Source: Paenibacillus sp. SC116 | Lineage (GTDB): Bacteria > Bacillota > Bacilli > Paenibacillales > Paenibacillaceae | NCBI RefSeq assembly: GCF_024733555.1 | Contig: NZ_JANIOF010000004.1 | Location: 248,001 to 312,000 of the forward strand | Length of the DNA: 64,000 nt | Reading direction: 5' to 3' | Shown here: positions 19,569 to 27,941 of the stretch, piece after piece | Position numbering within the stretch: position 1 is the first letter of the stretch | Layout: each line of letters opens with the position of its first letter | Notes under the pieces: model-generated | Told to the model about the DNA's origin: nothing | Database searches by the model: none | What the model saw: the letters and a program-made list of their open reading frames with translations, nothing else | Made by a program: the position numbers and the translations under genes

Positions 19569-20468
19569 ATGTTGACCGGCGTTCGTGTCGTGTTCTTAGG
19601 TGGCGATGCCAGACAGATCGAAGTATTTCAGAAGCTGTCAGAGTTGGATGCCAGTGTGACTCTCGTTGGATTTGACCAACTGTCAAATCCATACCATGGC
19701 ATTCAGCGTAAATCGCTATCTCTTGAGTTGTTGAGGGATACAGATGCATTGGTGCTGCCTGCGGTTGGTACGGATGAAGATGGCCGAGTGCACGCTATAT
19801 TTACATCTGAAGAAATAACACTAACCGAAGAAGATATCGCTGCGCTCCCTAAACATGCAGTCATATTTACAGGTATGGCTAAGCCATATTTAAGTAAGTT
19901 GTGTGCGAAGCATCGTATTACGCTGTTGGAATTATTTGAACGCGATGATGTTGCAATATACAACTCGATACCGACTGCTGAAGGTGCTGTTATGATGGCA
20001 ATACAGCATACGGACATTACCATTCATGGTGCAGAAATTGTCGTGCTCGGATTGGGGCGAACCGGATTTACACTAGCGCGTACGCTACTTGGACTTGGTG
20101 CACGGGTAAAATTAGGAGTGCGCAGACCGGAGCATTTCGCTAGAGGGGTAGAGATGGGATGTGAGCCGTTTTATTTGGCTAATCTTGCTCAGCATGTGTC
20201 TCATATCGACTTGCTTTTTAATACGATACCGACTATGATAGTCACAGCGCAGGTCATTTCCCAAATGCCAAACCGTGCTGTGCTCATAGATTTGGCGTCG
20301 AAGCCAGGCGGCATTGATTTCCGATTCGCGGAAAAACGCGGTATTAAGGCAATGCTTGCTCCAGGACTTCCAGGTATCGTTGCTCCTAAAACAGCTGGTC
20401 GTATTTTGGCGAACAGTATCAGCGAATTGCTGAATGAAGTGACGCGAAGTCGGGGGGATGGCCAATGA
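19569..20468 (+). CDS. dpaA: Dipicolinate synthase subunit A
   Basis: With DpaB, oxidises a dihydrodipicolinate-pathway intermediate to dipicolinic acid in the mother cell during sporulation. 299 residues (Bacillus SpoVFA is 297). The C-terminal half has a Rossmann NAD(P)-binding motif (VLGLGRTGFTLARTLLGLGA near 160) followed by VGVRRPE-like KLGVRRPEH. DLASKPGGIDF and APGLPGIVAPKTAG are typical of the family. SD AAAGGAGTGAT. It sits directly upstream of dpaB (ATGA overlap) and of the lysine/DPA precursor genes. Confidence 0.95.
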   Translation: MLTGVRVVFLGGDARQIEVFQKLSELDASVTLVGFDQLSNPYHGIQRKSLSLELLRDTDALVLPAVGTDEDGRVHAIFTSEEITLTEEDIAALPKHAVIFTGMAKPYLSKLCAKHRITLLELFERDDVAIYNSIPTAEGAVMMAIQHTDITIHGAEIVVLGLGRTGFTLARTLLGLGARVKLGVRRPEHFARGVEMGCEPFYLANLAQHVSHIDLLFNTIPTMIVTAQVISQMPNRAVLIDLASKPGGIDFRFAEKRGIKAMLAPGLPGIVAPKTAGRILANSISELLNEVTRSRGDGQ

Positions 20469-21067
20469 GCTTGGATTTTACTGGGATAACCGTAGGCTAT
20501 GCTTTGACGGGTTCACACTGTACATTTGATGAAGTGATGCCACAAATTCAACGTTTTGTTGATCTTGGGGCACGAGTTATTCCGATTGTTTCAACTACAA
20601 TATTAACGACAGATACGCGTTTTGGTACGTCTAATCATTGGCAGAAACAGTTGAAAGATATTACTGGCAATGATATGATCACTACAATTGTTGAAGCGGA
20701 ACCGCTTGGGCCATCCAAACTGCTGGATGTGTTGGTGATCGCACCTTGTACGGGCAATACGACTAGTCGATTGGCTAATGCTATCACGGACAGCCCTGTC
20801 CTTATGGCAGCTAAGGCGCAAATGCGCAATCAGAGGCCTTTAGTATTAGCGATATCGACCAATGATGGTTTGGGTTTGAACGCGGCCAACATTGCAAAGT
20901 TGCTAGTAGCTAAATATATATATTTTGTACCTTATGGTCAGGATAATCCTGTTCAGAAGCCAAATTCTTTAGTAGCGCGGATGGAATTGATTCCTGAGGC
21001 GTGTGCAGCAGCCCTGGAAGGTAAGCAACTGCAGCCGCTCATTATTGAGCGCTTTCAGTATACATGA
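20465..21067 (+). CDS. dpaB: Dipicolinate synthase subunit B
   Basis: Flavoprotein-family (HFCD fold) partner of DpaA; both are needed for dipicolinate synthesis. 200 residues, the usual SpoVFB length. Visible motifs: TGITVGYALTGSHCTFDE at the N-terminus, IAPCTGNTTSRLANAI, DSPVLMAAKA and PLVLAISTNDGLG. Its ATG overlaps the dpaA TGA. Confidence 0.95.
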   Translation: MSLDFTGITVGYALTGSHCTFDEVMPQIQRFVDLGARVIPIVSTTILTTDTRFGTSNHWQKQLKDITGNDMITTIVEAEPLGPSKLLDVLVIAPCTGNTTSRLANAITDSPVLMAAKAQMRNQRPLVLAISTNDGLGLNAANIAKLLVAKYIYFVPYGQDNPVQKPNSLVARMELIPEACAAALEGKQLQPLIIERFQYT

Positions 21068-21077
21068 TAAGTCGCAA

Positions 21078-21112
21078 GGAGCGTGAAGACCCCGGTCCTC
21101 ACGCTCCTTTGT
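21078..21112 (+). terminator. Strong hairpin after dpaB
   Basis: GGAGCGTGAAGACC (21078-21091) pairs with GGTCCTCACGCTCC (21094-21107) with one A-C mismatch. Only TTTGTG follows, so it may be a weak terminator or a processing/stability element between dpaB and asd. Confidence 0.65.
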
Positions 21113-21148
21113 GCTCCATATACGGGACAGAGGGGAGAAACAAAACAG

Positions 21149-22192
21149 ATGTCGAATCAGAAGCAATTTAACGTTGCAGTAGTTGGGGCTACTGGAGCAG
21201 TAGGGGAACAGATCTTAAAGCTATTAGAACAACGCAAATTCCCGATCCGTAACTTGAAGCTATTATCTTCAGCTCGTTCTGCAGGCAAAACCGTTATGTT
21301 TAACGGAGTTGAACACACGATTGAAGAAGCAAAACCAGAGAGCTTTGAAGGTGTTGATTTTGCTTTGTTCAGTGCGGGAGGAGATGTAAGTCGTGCGCTT
21401 GCTCCGGCAGCTGTTGAGCGCGGTGCAGTGTGCATCGACAACACAAGTGCATATCGTATGGACCCAAATACACCGCTAATCGTTCCTGAAGTGAATGCGG
21501 ATGTAATTAAGGAACATAAAGGAATCATCGCAAATCCGAACTGTTCAACGATTCAGATGGTAGCGGCACTCAAACCTCTCTATGATCGTTATGGCATTTC
21601 CCGCATTATCGTATCTACGTATCAAGCTGTTTCAGGTGCAGGTAGTAGCGCGATTAATGAGATGCTTCGCCAGACTAAGGAAGTATTGGAGGGGCGTGAA
21701 GTAGAGGCAGATATATTGCCAGTATCTTCGCTGCCTGTTAAGCATCAAATAGCATTCAATGCAGTACCGCAAATTGATAAGTTTCAAGATAACGGCTTTA
21801 CGTATGAAGAAATCAAGATGATTCAAGAAACCAAAAAAATTATGGGCGACGATGACCTCCAAGTAACAGCAACATGTGTTCGTATTCCTGTTGTCTATGG
21901 TCACTCTGAATCTGTATATGTGGAATTGAAGCAAGATTTCGATATAAATGAAGTAAGGCAACTATTGAGTGATGCACCTGGAGTTACCCTCCAAGATGAT
22001 ATCGGGACGCAGACGTACCCGCTTGCGACAGATGCTGCTGGCAAGCTTGACGTGTTTGTGGGCCGTGTACGCCGTGATTTGTATCATCCATTAGCGTTAA
22101 ATATGTGGATCGTATCTGATAACTTACTCAAAGGCGCTGCTTGGAATGCGGTTCAAATTGCAGAGCATTTGGCATCGGAGCGGCAGGAATAG
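21149..22192 (+). CDS. asd: Aspartate-semialdehyde dehydrogenase
   Basis: Reduces aspartyl phosphate to aspartate semialdehyde, the branch point to lysine/DAP/dipicolinate and to threonine/methionine. ATG 21149 follows GAGGGGAG, giving 347 residues. N-terminal NADP motif GATGAVGEQILKLLEQR, catalytic NPNCSTIQM (Cys132), and GAGSSAINEM. The frame extends upstream into the hairpin region, but nothing there supports an earlier start. The dpaAB-asd-dapG-dapA order matches Bacillus. Confidence 0.97.
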   Translation: MSNQKQFNVAVVGATGAVGEQILKLLEQRKFPIRNLKLLSSARSAGKTVMFNGVEHTIEEAKPESFEGVDFALFSAGGDVSRALAPAAVERGAVCIDNTSAYRMDPNTPLIVPEVNADVIKEHKGIIANPNCSTIQMVAALKPLYDRYGISRIIVSTYQAVSGAGSSAINEMLRQTKEVLEGREVEADILPVSSLPVKHQIAFNAVPQIDKFQDNGFTYEEIKMIQETKKIMGDDDLQVTATCVRIPVVYGHSESVYVELKQDFDINEVRQLLSDAPGVTLQDDIGTQTYPLATDAAGKLDVFVGRVRRDLYHPLALNMWIVSDNLLKGAAWNAVQIAEHLASERQE

Positions 22193-22214
22193 GCAGGTTG
22201 CTCCTGCCTTTTTT
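22191..22214 (+). terminator. Hairpin terminator/attenuator between asd and dapG
   Basis: AGGCAGG pairs with CCTGCCT, followed by six T. It overlaps the asd stop codon. Confidence 0.8.
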
Positions 22215-22258
22215 GCGTGTTCTAATACGGTCAGTCATCTTAGTTGGAGGAATGTTAC

Positions 22259-23476
22259 ATGCGTATTTTAGTTCAAAAATTCGGGGGGACCTCTTTATCA
22301 ACTCCTGAAGCAAGACAACGCGTTATTCATCATATACGGCGAGAACTCGAACAAGGCTATCGTCTTGCAGTTGTCGTGTCTGCGATGGGACGTCGTGGCG
22401 AGCCATATGCAACGGATACCCTACTTGAATGGACTGCGGACAATGGTAACGCATTGCCATCACGCGAGCAGGATTTATTGTTGTGCTGTGGTGAAATTAT
22501 TTCAGCAACTACGTTGTGCAGTCTGCTTCAGGCAGAAGGAATTGCATCAACTGTATTTACAGGTGCACAAGCGGGCTTCAAGACTGATGGTCATCATGGT
22601 AATGCTCGTATACTAGATGTTAAACCTGATCGGGTTCGTGAAGCGTTGGAAAACAATCAGGTTGCTATCGTAACGGGTTTCCAAGGGCAAACGGAGAACG
22701 GTGATTTCACGACATTGGGCCGCGGAGGCAGTGATACATCTGCTACTGCACTTGGAACAGCATTGCGTGCTGAGATGGTTGACATTTATACGGATGTTAA
22801 CGGAATTTTGACGGCAGATCCAAGAGTTGTTGAAGATGCGAAGCCATTGTCGGTAGTTAGTTATGCTGAAATATGCAACATGGCACATCATGGTGCCAAA
22901 GTTATACATCCGCGTGCAGTTGAAATCGCGATGCAAGCGCGTGTTCCTGTGCGTGTGCGTAGTACTTTCTCAGACGAAGAAGGTACACTCGTTACACATC
23001 CAGAATGCTTCAATCAAGTTCAGGATGGTATCGTGGATCGTTATGTAACGGGCATTGCCTATGTGAGCAACGTTACCCAAATTACGGTCGAAGCTCAAGA
23101 AGGTGCGGTGGACCTTCAGCTTCATGTATTTAAGGCAATGGCTCACAATCAAATCAGTGTTGACTTTATTAATGTAACCCCTTCTGGGGCGGTATATACG
23201 GTATTTGATACAGATGCACCAAAAGCGCTTGAAGTATTGCATGAAATGGGATATGCACCAAAATCCTTGTCTGGATGTGCCAAAGTTTCCGTTATTGGTG
23301 GCGGTATAAATGGTGTGCCTGGTATTATGGCTCATATCGTTGAAGCATTAACAAAACAAGAAATACAAATTCTTCAATCTGCGGATTCAAATACGACAAT
23401 TTGGGTACTGGTCCGCAAAGATGATATGGTCCGTGCTTTACGAGCCTTGCATGCAAAGTTTGAACTTCATCGATAG
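22259..23476 (+). CDS. dapG: Aspartate kinase (DapG type)
   Basis: Phosphorylates aspartate, first step of the aspartate pathway. ATG 22259 is 8 nt after GGAGG; 405 residues, as Bacillus DapG (404). N-terminal kinase signature VQKFGGTSLST, then TLGRGGSDTSATALG and VYTDVNGILTADPR-type run (IYTDVNGILTADPR). C-terminal paired ACT domains from about 270. The Bacillus enzyme is inhibited by diaminopimelate; similar control is expected from the ACT domains but cannot be read from sequence. Confidence 0.95.
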   Translation: MRILVQKFGGTSLSTPEARQRVIHHIRRELEQGYRLAVVVSAMGRRGEPYATDTLLEWTADNGNALPSREQDLLLCCGEIISATTLCSLLQAEGIASTVFTGAQAGFKTDGHHGNARILDVKPDRVREALENNQVAIVTGFQGQTENGDFTTLGRGGSDTSATALGTALRAEMVDIYTDVNGILTADPRVVEDAKPLSVVSYAEICNMAHHGAKVIHPRAVEIAMQARVPVRVRSTFSDEEGTLVTHPECFNQVQDGIVDRYVTGIAYVSNVTQITVEAQEGAVDLQLHVFKAMAHNQISVDFINVTPSGAVYTVFDTDAPKALEVLHEMGYAPKSLSGCAKVSVIGGGINGVPGIMAHIVEALTKQEIQILQSADSNTTIWVLVRKDDMVRALRALHAKFELHR

Positions 23477-23547
23477 ACAAATTAAAGTACACTAAGACAT
23501 AGATATAGAAAATGAGAGGCTGAGGCTTTTATAAGGAGGTGTTCATT

Positions 23548-24438
23548 ATGGATTTTGGCAGATTAATTACGGCTATGGTAACGCCATTCCATAATGATTT
23601 AACAATTGATTGGGAACAAACGGGCAGACTTATAGACTATTTGATTGAGGAGCAGAAGTCAGATAGCCTCGTTATAAGCGGCACAACAGGCGAATCCCCA
23701 ACTTTAACAGATGAAGAGAAAGTGGAGTTGTTCCAATTTGCTGTTAAGCATGCGCGTGGGCGCGCACGCATTATAGCAGGAACAGGCTGCAATAATACAG
23801 CTCATTCTATACATCTGACGCAGCAAGCGGAGGCAGCTGGAGTAGATGGGGTTCTACTTGTCGTGCCTTATTATAATAAACCAAGTCAGGAAGGCATGTA
23901 TCAGCACTTCAAAGCTATTGCAAGTGCTACTAAGCTTCCAGTTATGCTTTACAATGTGCCTTCACGTACAGTATCCAGCATAAGCACAGATACAACATTG
24001 CGTTTAGCTAATGATGTACCGAATATTGTAGCTACTAAAGAGTGTGCATCCATTGACCAAATGGCTGAAATTGTTGCTAAGGCACCTGAGCATTTCAAGG
24101 TGTACAGTGGTGATGATATTACGACATTGCCAGGACTTAGTATCGGCATTTACGGTATTGTAAGTGTTGCTAGCCATGTCATTGGTCTGGAAATGAAACA
24201 AATGATAGAAGCATATGTTCAAGGTCGTAATCAAGAAGCACTTGAGTTGAACCATAAACTTTCCCCTGTGTTCAAAGGGTTATTTAACTGTCCACATCCA
24301 GTTCCTAACCCAGTTGCGGTTAAACATGCGTTGAACTTGAAAGGTGTATCCGTAGGCGGGGTTCGTTTGCCGCTTGTGCAAGCAACAGAGCAGGAACAAG
24401 ATTTTATTAAACAATTGTTGGATTCAACTTGCTCGTAA
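23548..24438 (+). CDS. dapA: 4-hydroxy-tetrahydrodipicolinate synthase
   Basis: Condenses pyruvate with aspartate semialdehyde to give the common precursor of DAP, lysine and, through DpaAB, spore dipicolinate. ATG 23548 is 7 nt after AAGGAGGT; 296 residues. Motifs: SGTTGESPTL, catalytic Tyr in LYNVPSRT (residue 135), Schiff-base Lys in ATKECASI (residue 164). Last gene of the asd-dapG-dapA group, closed by a terminator. Confidence 0.97.
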   Translation: MDFGRLITAMVTPFHNDLTIDWEQTGRLIDYLIEEQKSDSLVISGTTGESPTLTDEEKVELFQFAVKHARGRARIIAGTGCNNTAHSIHLTQQAEAAGVDGVLLVVPYYNKPSQEGMYQHFKAIASATKLPVMLYNVPSRTVSSISTDTTLRLANDVPNIVATKECASIDQMAEIVAKAPEHFKVYSGDDITTLPGLSIGIYGIVSVASHVIGLEMKQMIEAYVQGRNQEALELNHKLSPVFKGLFNCPHPVPNPVAVKHALNLKGVSVGGVRLPLVQATEQEQDFIKQLLDSTCS

Positions 24439-24460
24439 AAGAATTCAATATTAATAAAAA

Positions 24461-24492
24461 AAGAAAGCGGCCGTGGTCGCTTTCTTTTTTTA
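24461..24492 (+). terminator. dapA terminator
   Basis: GAAAGCGGCC/GGTCGCTTTC hairpin with an upstream A tract and a T run on the 3' side. Confidence 0.92.
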
Positions 24493-24614
24493 TTTCCACT
24501 CCAATTTAACTTAAAACTTTACACTCATCAGCCACTGTTTGAATGTTATGGAGTAAGAAATCAGGCATTACATGATATGATTTTGGGATTATATAGGCCA
24601 ATAAAAACGCTTGC

Positions 24615-24644
24615 TTGTGTTTTTCTCACACGTTCATGTATAAT
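24615..24644 (+). promoter_or_regulatory. Sigma-A-type promoter of the RNase J gene
   Basis: TTGTGT (24615-24620), 18-bp spacer, TATAAT (24639-24644). It gives a leader of about 80 nt. The 24493-24614 interval between terminator and promoter shows no gene. Confidence 0.6.
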
Positions 24645-24729
24645 GAGTTACAAGTGACTGGGTGCGGTATATTTTACAAAAGAAAGCAGTTCATTGGTGC
24701 GACGGCCAACTGAATATAGGAGGTTAAGA

Positions 24730-26412
24730 TTGACATTGTCGAAGAAGAACAACTCGGATAAACTATTAATTTTTGCATTGGGCGGCGTAGGTGAAATCGG
24801 TAAGAACATGTACGCAGTTCAATATGGCAATGACATCGTCGTTATCGACGCAGGGCTGAAGTTCCCTGAAGAAGATATGCTTGGAATTGACATTGTTATT
24901 CCAGACATTTCATATTTAACAGAAAATCGAGATAAAGTAAGAGCAATATTGATTACGCACGGACACGAAGACCATATCGGTGGTTTGCCATATGTATTGC
25001 GTCACTTGAACGTTCCTGTGTATGGTACTCGTCTAACACTTGGTCTTATTGAGAGCAAGCTTAGAGAAGCGAACCTTCTTGGAGAAACGAAGCGCATTTT
25101 GATTACTGCTGATTCTGAAGTTCAGCTAGGCTCTATGCGTGCGAGCTTCTTTAGAACGAATCACTCGATCCCAGACTCCGTTGGAGTATGCTTAGATACT
25201 CCTGAAGGGGCTGTTGTACATACGGGTGACTTCAAATTTGACCACACACCTGTTAATGAGCAATATGCTGATCTTCACCGTATGGCTGAAATCGGTAAAA
25301 GAGGTGTACTAGCTCTGTTATCAGACAGTACAAATGCTGAACGTCCAGGCTTTACGCCTTCAGAAAGCAGTGTTGGAGTTGAACTAGAAAATATCTTTAG
25401 CAAAGCTCAGCAGCGCGTCGTTGTTGCTACATTTGCTTCCAATATTCATCGCGTTCAGCAAGTTATTGATGCTGCATATGCAACAAACCGCAAGCTTACA
25501 GTAGTTGGAAGAAGTATGGTGAACGTCGTCTCCATAGCTTCAGAGTTAGGCTACTTGCACATTCCAGATGGAATGCTCATTGAGCCTGAAGAAGTAAACA
25601 AAATGGCTGCTGATCGTGTTGCTATTTTGTCAACAGGAAGCCAAGGGGAGCCAATGTCTGCATTGACGCGTATGGCACGTTCTACGCATCGTAAAGTGGA
25701 CATCCTTCCAGGTGACACAGTTGTAATCGCAGCGACGCCTATCCCAGGTAACGAGAAATATGTGGGTCGCACAGTTGATGAACTGTTCCGATTAGGTGCA
25801 AATGTAATTTATGGCGGTTCAATGACTGGTGTTCACGTTTCCGGACATGGTAGCCAAGAAGAACTAAAGCTAATGATTAACTTGATGAAACCTAAATATT
25901 TCATCCCAGTTCACGGTGAATATCGCATGCTTCGTCATCATGCAAGATTGGCAGAATCAGTTGGCATTGAACCTGAAAATATCTTTATTACAGATATTGG
26001 AGAAACGATTGAGATTCAGAATGGAGTTGCTCGTCGCGGCTCTAAAGTACCATCTGGCTATGTACTTATTGATGGTCTTGGAGTGGGAGATGTAGGCAAT
26101 ATTGTTCTGCGCGACCGCAAGCTGTTGTCACAAGACGGTATTCTCGTCGTCGTCGTTACATTAAGTAAGCAGGACGGTACAATTATGTCTGGTCCAGATA
26201 TTATTTCACGTGGATTTGTTTATGTTCGTGAGTCTGAGGGTCTACTCGATGAAGCGAATCGCATTGTTACATCCACGCTGCACCGTCTTATGAATGAGAA
26301 CGTCAATGAGTGGGCTTCACTTAAAACACATGTGAAAGATGCTCTTGGTCGTTTCTTATACGAACAAACACGGCGCCGTCCGATGATACTTCCAATCATT
26401 ATGGAAGTATAA
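24730..26412 (+). CDS. Ribonuclease J (J1-like)
   Basis: Metallo-beta-lactamase/beta-CASP ribonuclease with 5'-3' exo- and endonuclease activity. TTG 24730 is 5 nt after AGGAGGT; 560 residues. The intact metal motif ITHGHEDHIGG, HTGDFKFD, the beta-CASP motifs STGSQGEP, HVSGHGSQEE and VHGEYRML are present. The protein ends RRPMILPIIMEV, the same ending I recall for Bacillus RNase J1. The gene lies between dapA and tepA, where Bacillus has rnjB (RNase J2), whose metal motif is degenerate (HGHDEN). By motif this is a J1-type active enzyme at the J2 locus. Confidence 0.93.
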   Translation: MTLSKKNNSDKLLIFALGGVGEIGKNMYAVQYGNDIVVIDAGLKFPEEDMLGIDIVIPDISYLTENRDKVRAILITHGHEDHIGGLPYVLRHLNVPVYGTRLTLGLIESKLREANLLGETKRILITADSEVQLGSMRASFFRTNHSIPDSVGVCLDTPEGAVVHTGDFKFDHTPVNEQYADLHRMAEIGKRGVLALLSDSTNAERPGFTPSESSVGVELENIFSKAQQRVVVATFASNIHRVQQVIDAAYATNRKLTVVGRSMVNVVSIASELGYLHIPDGMLIEPEEVNKMAADRVAILSTGSQGEPMSALTRMARSTHRKVDILPGDTVVIAATPIPGNEKYVGRTVDELFRLGANVIYGGSMTGVHVSGHGSQEELKLMINLMKPKYFIPVHGEYRMLRHHARLAESVGIEPENIFITDIGETIEIQNGVARRGSKVPSGYVLIDGLGVGDVGNIVLRDRKLLSQDGILVVVVTLSKQDGTIMSGPDIISRGFVYVRESEGLLDEANRIVTSTLHRLMNENVNEWASLKTHVKDALGRFLYEQTRRRPMILPIIMEV

Positions 26413-26469
26413 TAATTGCTACAAATATTATATCGTGTGACCTTAGGTCGCGCTCACGTCACTGAATTC

Positions 26470-26502
26470 AGTCCTTTGCCTACCCGGCAAAGGACTTTTT
26501 TA
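26470..26502 (+). terminator. Terminator after the RNase J gene
   Basis: Perfect 11-bp stem AGTCCTTTGCC / GGCAAAGGACT, loop TACCC, T run. Confidence 0.93.
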
Positions 26503-26643
26503 GTGTCATTAGTTCATCCGATTTTATTTTTAATCATCATGCTCTGTGCTTACTACTTCAAGAAAAACAATTATAAATATGCTGCATAACGATGCAGTGG
26601 TCTACGCAAGATAAGCGTGTATTCCCAGATTGGAGGGAGAAGC

Positions 26644-27534
26644 TTGACAAACTCACAGGATCTATCGACTTATAGTAAAACAGAAACAACCTTAGACTTT
26701 TCTTCTATGCACAGATGGAATATGGATGCATTAGAAGGTTGGCTTCGCCAAGATGAGCCTCCTCAAGCGCCACCGCTCGAAGTTCCATTGATCAAAGAAG
26801 CTCCACCTGCTATCCAAACGATACAGCAGTTGGGAACCGCATCGATTCCGAGCCCGGGCGAATCCAATATATATTGTCTGAATATTATTGGTCAGATTGA
26901 AGGCCACATCGTGCTTCCTCCTCAAAACAAAACGACTAAGTATGAACATATTATTCCACAGCTTGTCGCAGCAGAACAAAATCCTAAAATTGAAGGCATT
27001 TTGATTATGTTGAATACCGTTGGAGGAGATGTGGAGGCAGGATTAGCAATCGCAGAGATGATATCGTCATTGACGAAGCCGACCGTAACGCTTGTCCTCG
27101 GTGGAGGGCATAGTATAGGTGTACCGATTGCAACGTCAGGACAGGCATCATTTATAGCAGAGACAGCGACGATGACTATACATCCAATCCGTTTGACAGG
27201 CCTTGTCATCGGCGTGCCTCAGACATTTGAATATTTGGATAAAATGCAGGAGCGGGTCGTTCGGTTTGTAGTTGCACATTCAAAAATTTCAGATCAAACG
27301 TTCAAAGAATTAATGTTTAAAACTGGAGAGCTGACTCGTGATATTGGAACAACGATTATTGGTCCGGAAGCAGTAAAGCATGGGCTTATTGATGAAATTG
27401 GTGGACTTGGTCAAGCGCTAAAGCGGTTGAATGAATTCATTGAACTGCGCAGAGCTCCTTTGGGAGATCAATCTGTAGCTTTACCTACACTGGGGAATGA
27501 AACCATGCCGCCAATTCCTCCAACATTAAGATAG
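26644..27534 (+). CDS. tepA: ClpP-fold serine protease TepA
   Basis: ClpP/crotonase-fold protease of the translocation-enhancing (YmfB) family, implicated in degrading signal peptides and other small proteins. TTG 26644 is 7 nt after GGAGG; 296 residues, with about 50 more N-terminal residues (acidic then Pro-rich) than the Bacillus protein. ClpP-like core: [24 protein letters not shown], the nucleophile region [11 protein letters not shown], and the His in MTIHPIRL. Its position between the RNase J gene and ylzJ/spoIIIE matches Bacillus. Confidence 0.9.
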   Translation: MTNSQDLSTYSKTETTLDFSSMHRWNMDALEGWLRQDEPPQAPPLEVPLIKEAPPAIQTIQQLGTASIPSPGESNIYCLNIIGQIEGHIVLPPQNKTTKYEHIIPQLVAAEQNPKIEGILIMLNTVGGDVEAGLAIAEMISSLTKPTVTLVLGGGHSIGVPIATSGQASFIAETATMTIHPIRLTGLVIGVPQTFEYLDKMQERVVRFVVAHSKISDQTFKELMFKTGELTRDIGTTIIGPEAVKHGLIDEIGGLGQALKRLNEFIELRRAPLGDQSVALPTLGNETMPPIPPTLR

Positions 27535-27545
27535 GGGGATCGGTA

Positions 27546-27779
27546 ATGACTCTTTATACCGTCATACCTGAAGAAGAAATATTTAAAAATGCAAGTCAGG
27601 AGCGAACGGAGCAAGTAAGTGAATTTCTTGAAATGGCTTGGGAGGGGCGCTTGCTGCTTGTCGAAAGACTTAATGATGAATATATTCGGGTGGAAAGAAT
27701 TTTACAGCCGTGCGGGATTCAAGACTTTTTAGAGCCTGCCTTTCAACCTGGCACTGTTCTACAACTAAATAAAACGTAA
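27546..27779 (+). CDS. ylzJ: YlzJ-like small protein
   Basis: 77-residue protein of the YlzJ family, function unknown. ATG follows AGGGGGATCG, 12 nt after tepA. Sequence starts MTLYTVIPEEEIF and contains LVERLNDEYIRVERILQP; no membrane segment or known motif. The tepA-ylzJ pair is conserved in Bacillales, suggesting a shared transcript. Confidence 0.8.
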   Translation: MTLYTVIPEEEIFKNASQERTEQVSEFLEMAWEGRLLLVERLNDEYIRVERILQPCGIQDFLEPAFQPGTVLQLNKT

Positions 27780-27792
27780 ATAACTCCACTAT

Positions 27793-27849
27793 AAAATAGC
27801 GTGGTTTGAAGAACGAGTAAGCTCCTGTTCATGATAACTACGCTATTTT
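27793..27849 (+). terminator. Large stem-loop downstream of ylzJ
   Basis: Perfect 10-bp repeat AAAATAGCGT (27793-27802) / ACGCTATTTT (27840-27849) enclosing a second stem GAAC-GAG-taag-CTC-ct-GTTC (27811-27830). The 3' arm carries the T run itself. Probably the ylzJ terminator, though the nested stem is unusual. Confidence 0.6.
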
Positions 27850-27911
27850 GCATGACTTCGGAATGATCTCCAAGCAGATAACGGTAGAACATAGTAAGAA
27901 CGGCTGTTCTG

Positions 27912-27920
27912 TGATATAAT
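27912..27920 (+). promoter_or_regulatory. Extended -10 promoter of ftsK/spoIIIE
   Basis: TGATATAAT (27912-27920) is an extended -10 element; the -35 region (TAGTAA) is poor. It lies about 22 nt before the gene, so the leader is very short. Confidence 0.5.
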
Positions 27921-27941
27921 GGCATGTGGAGGTGACAACAA

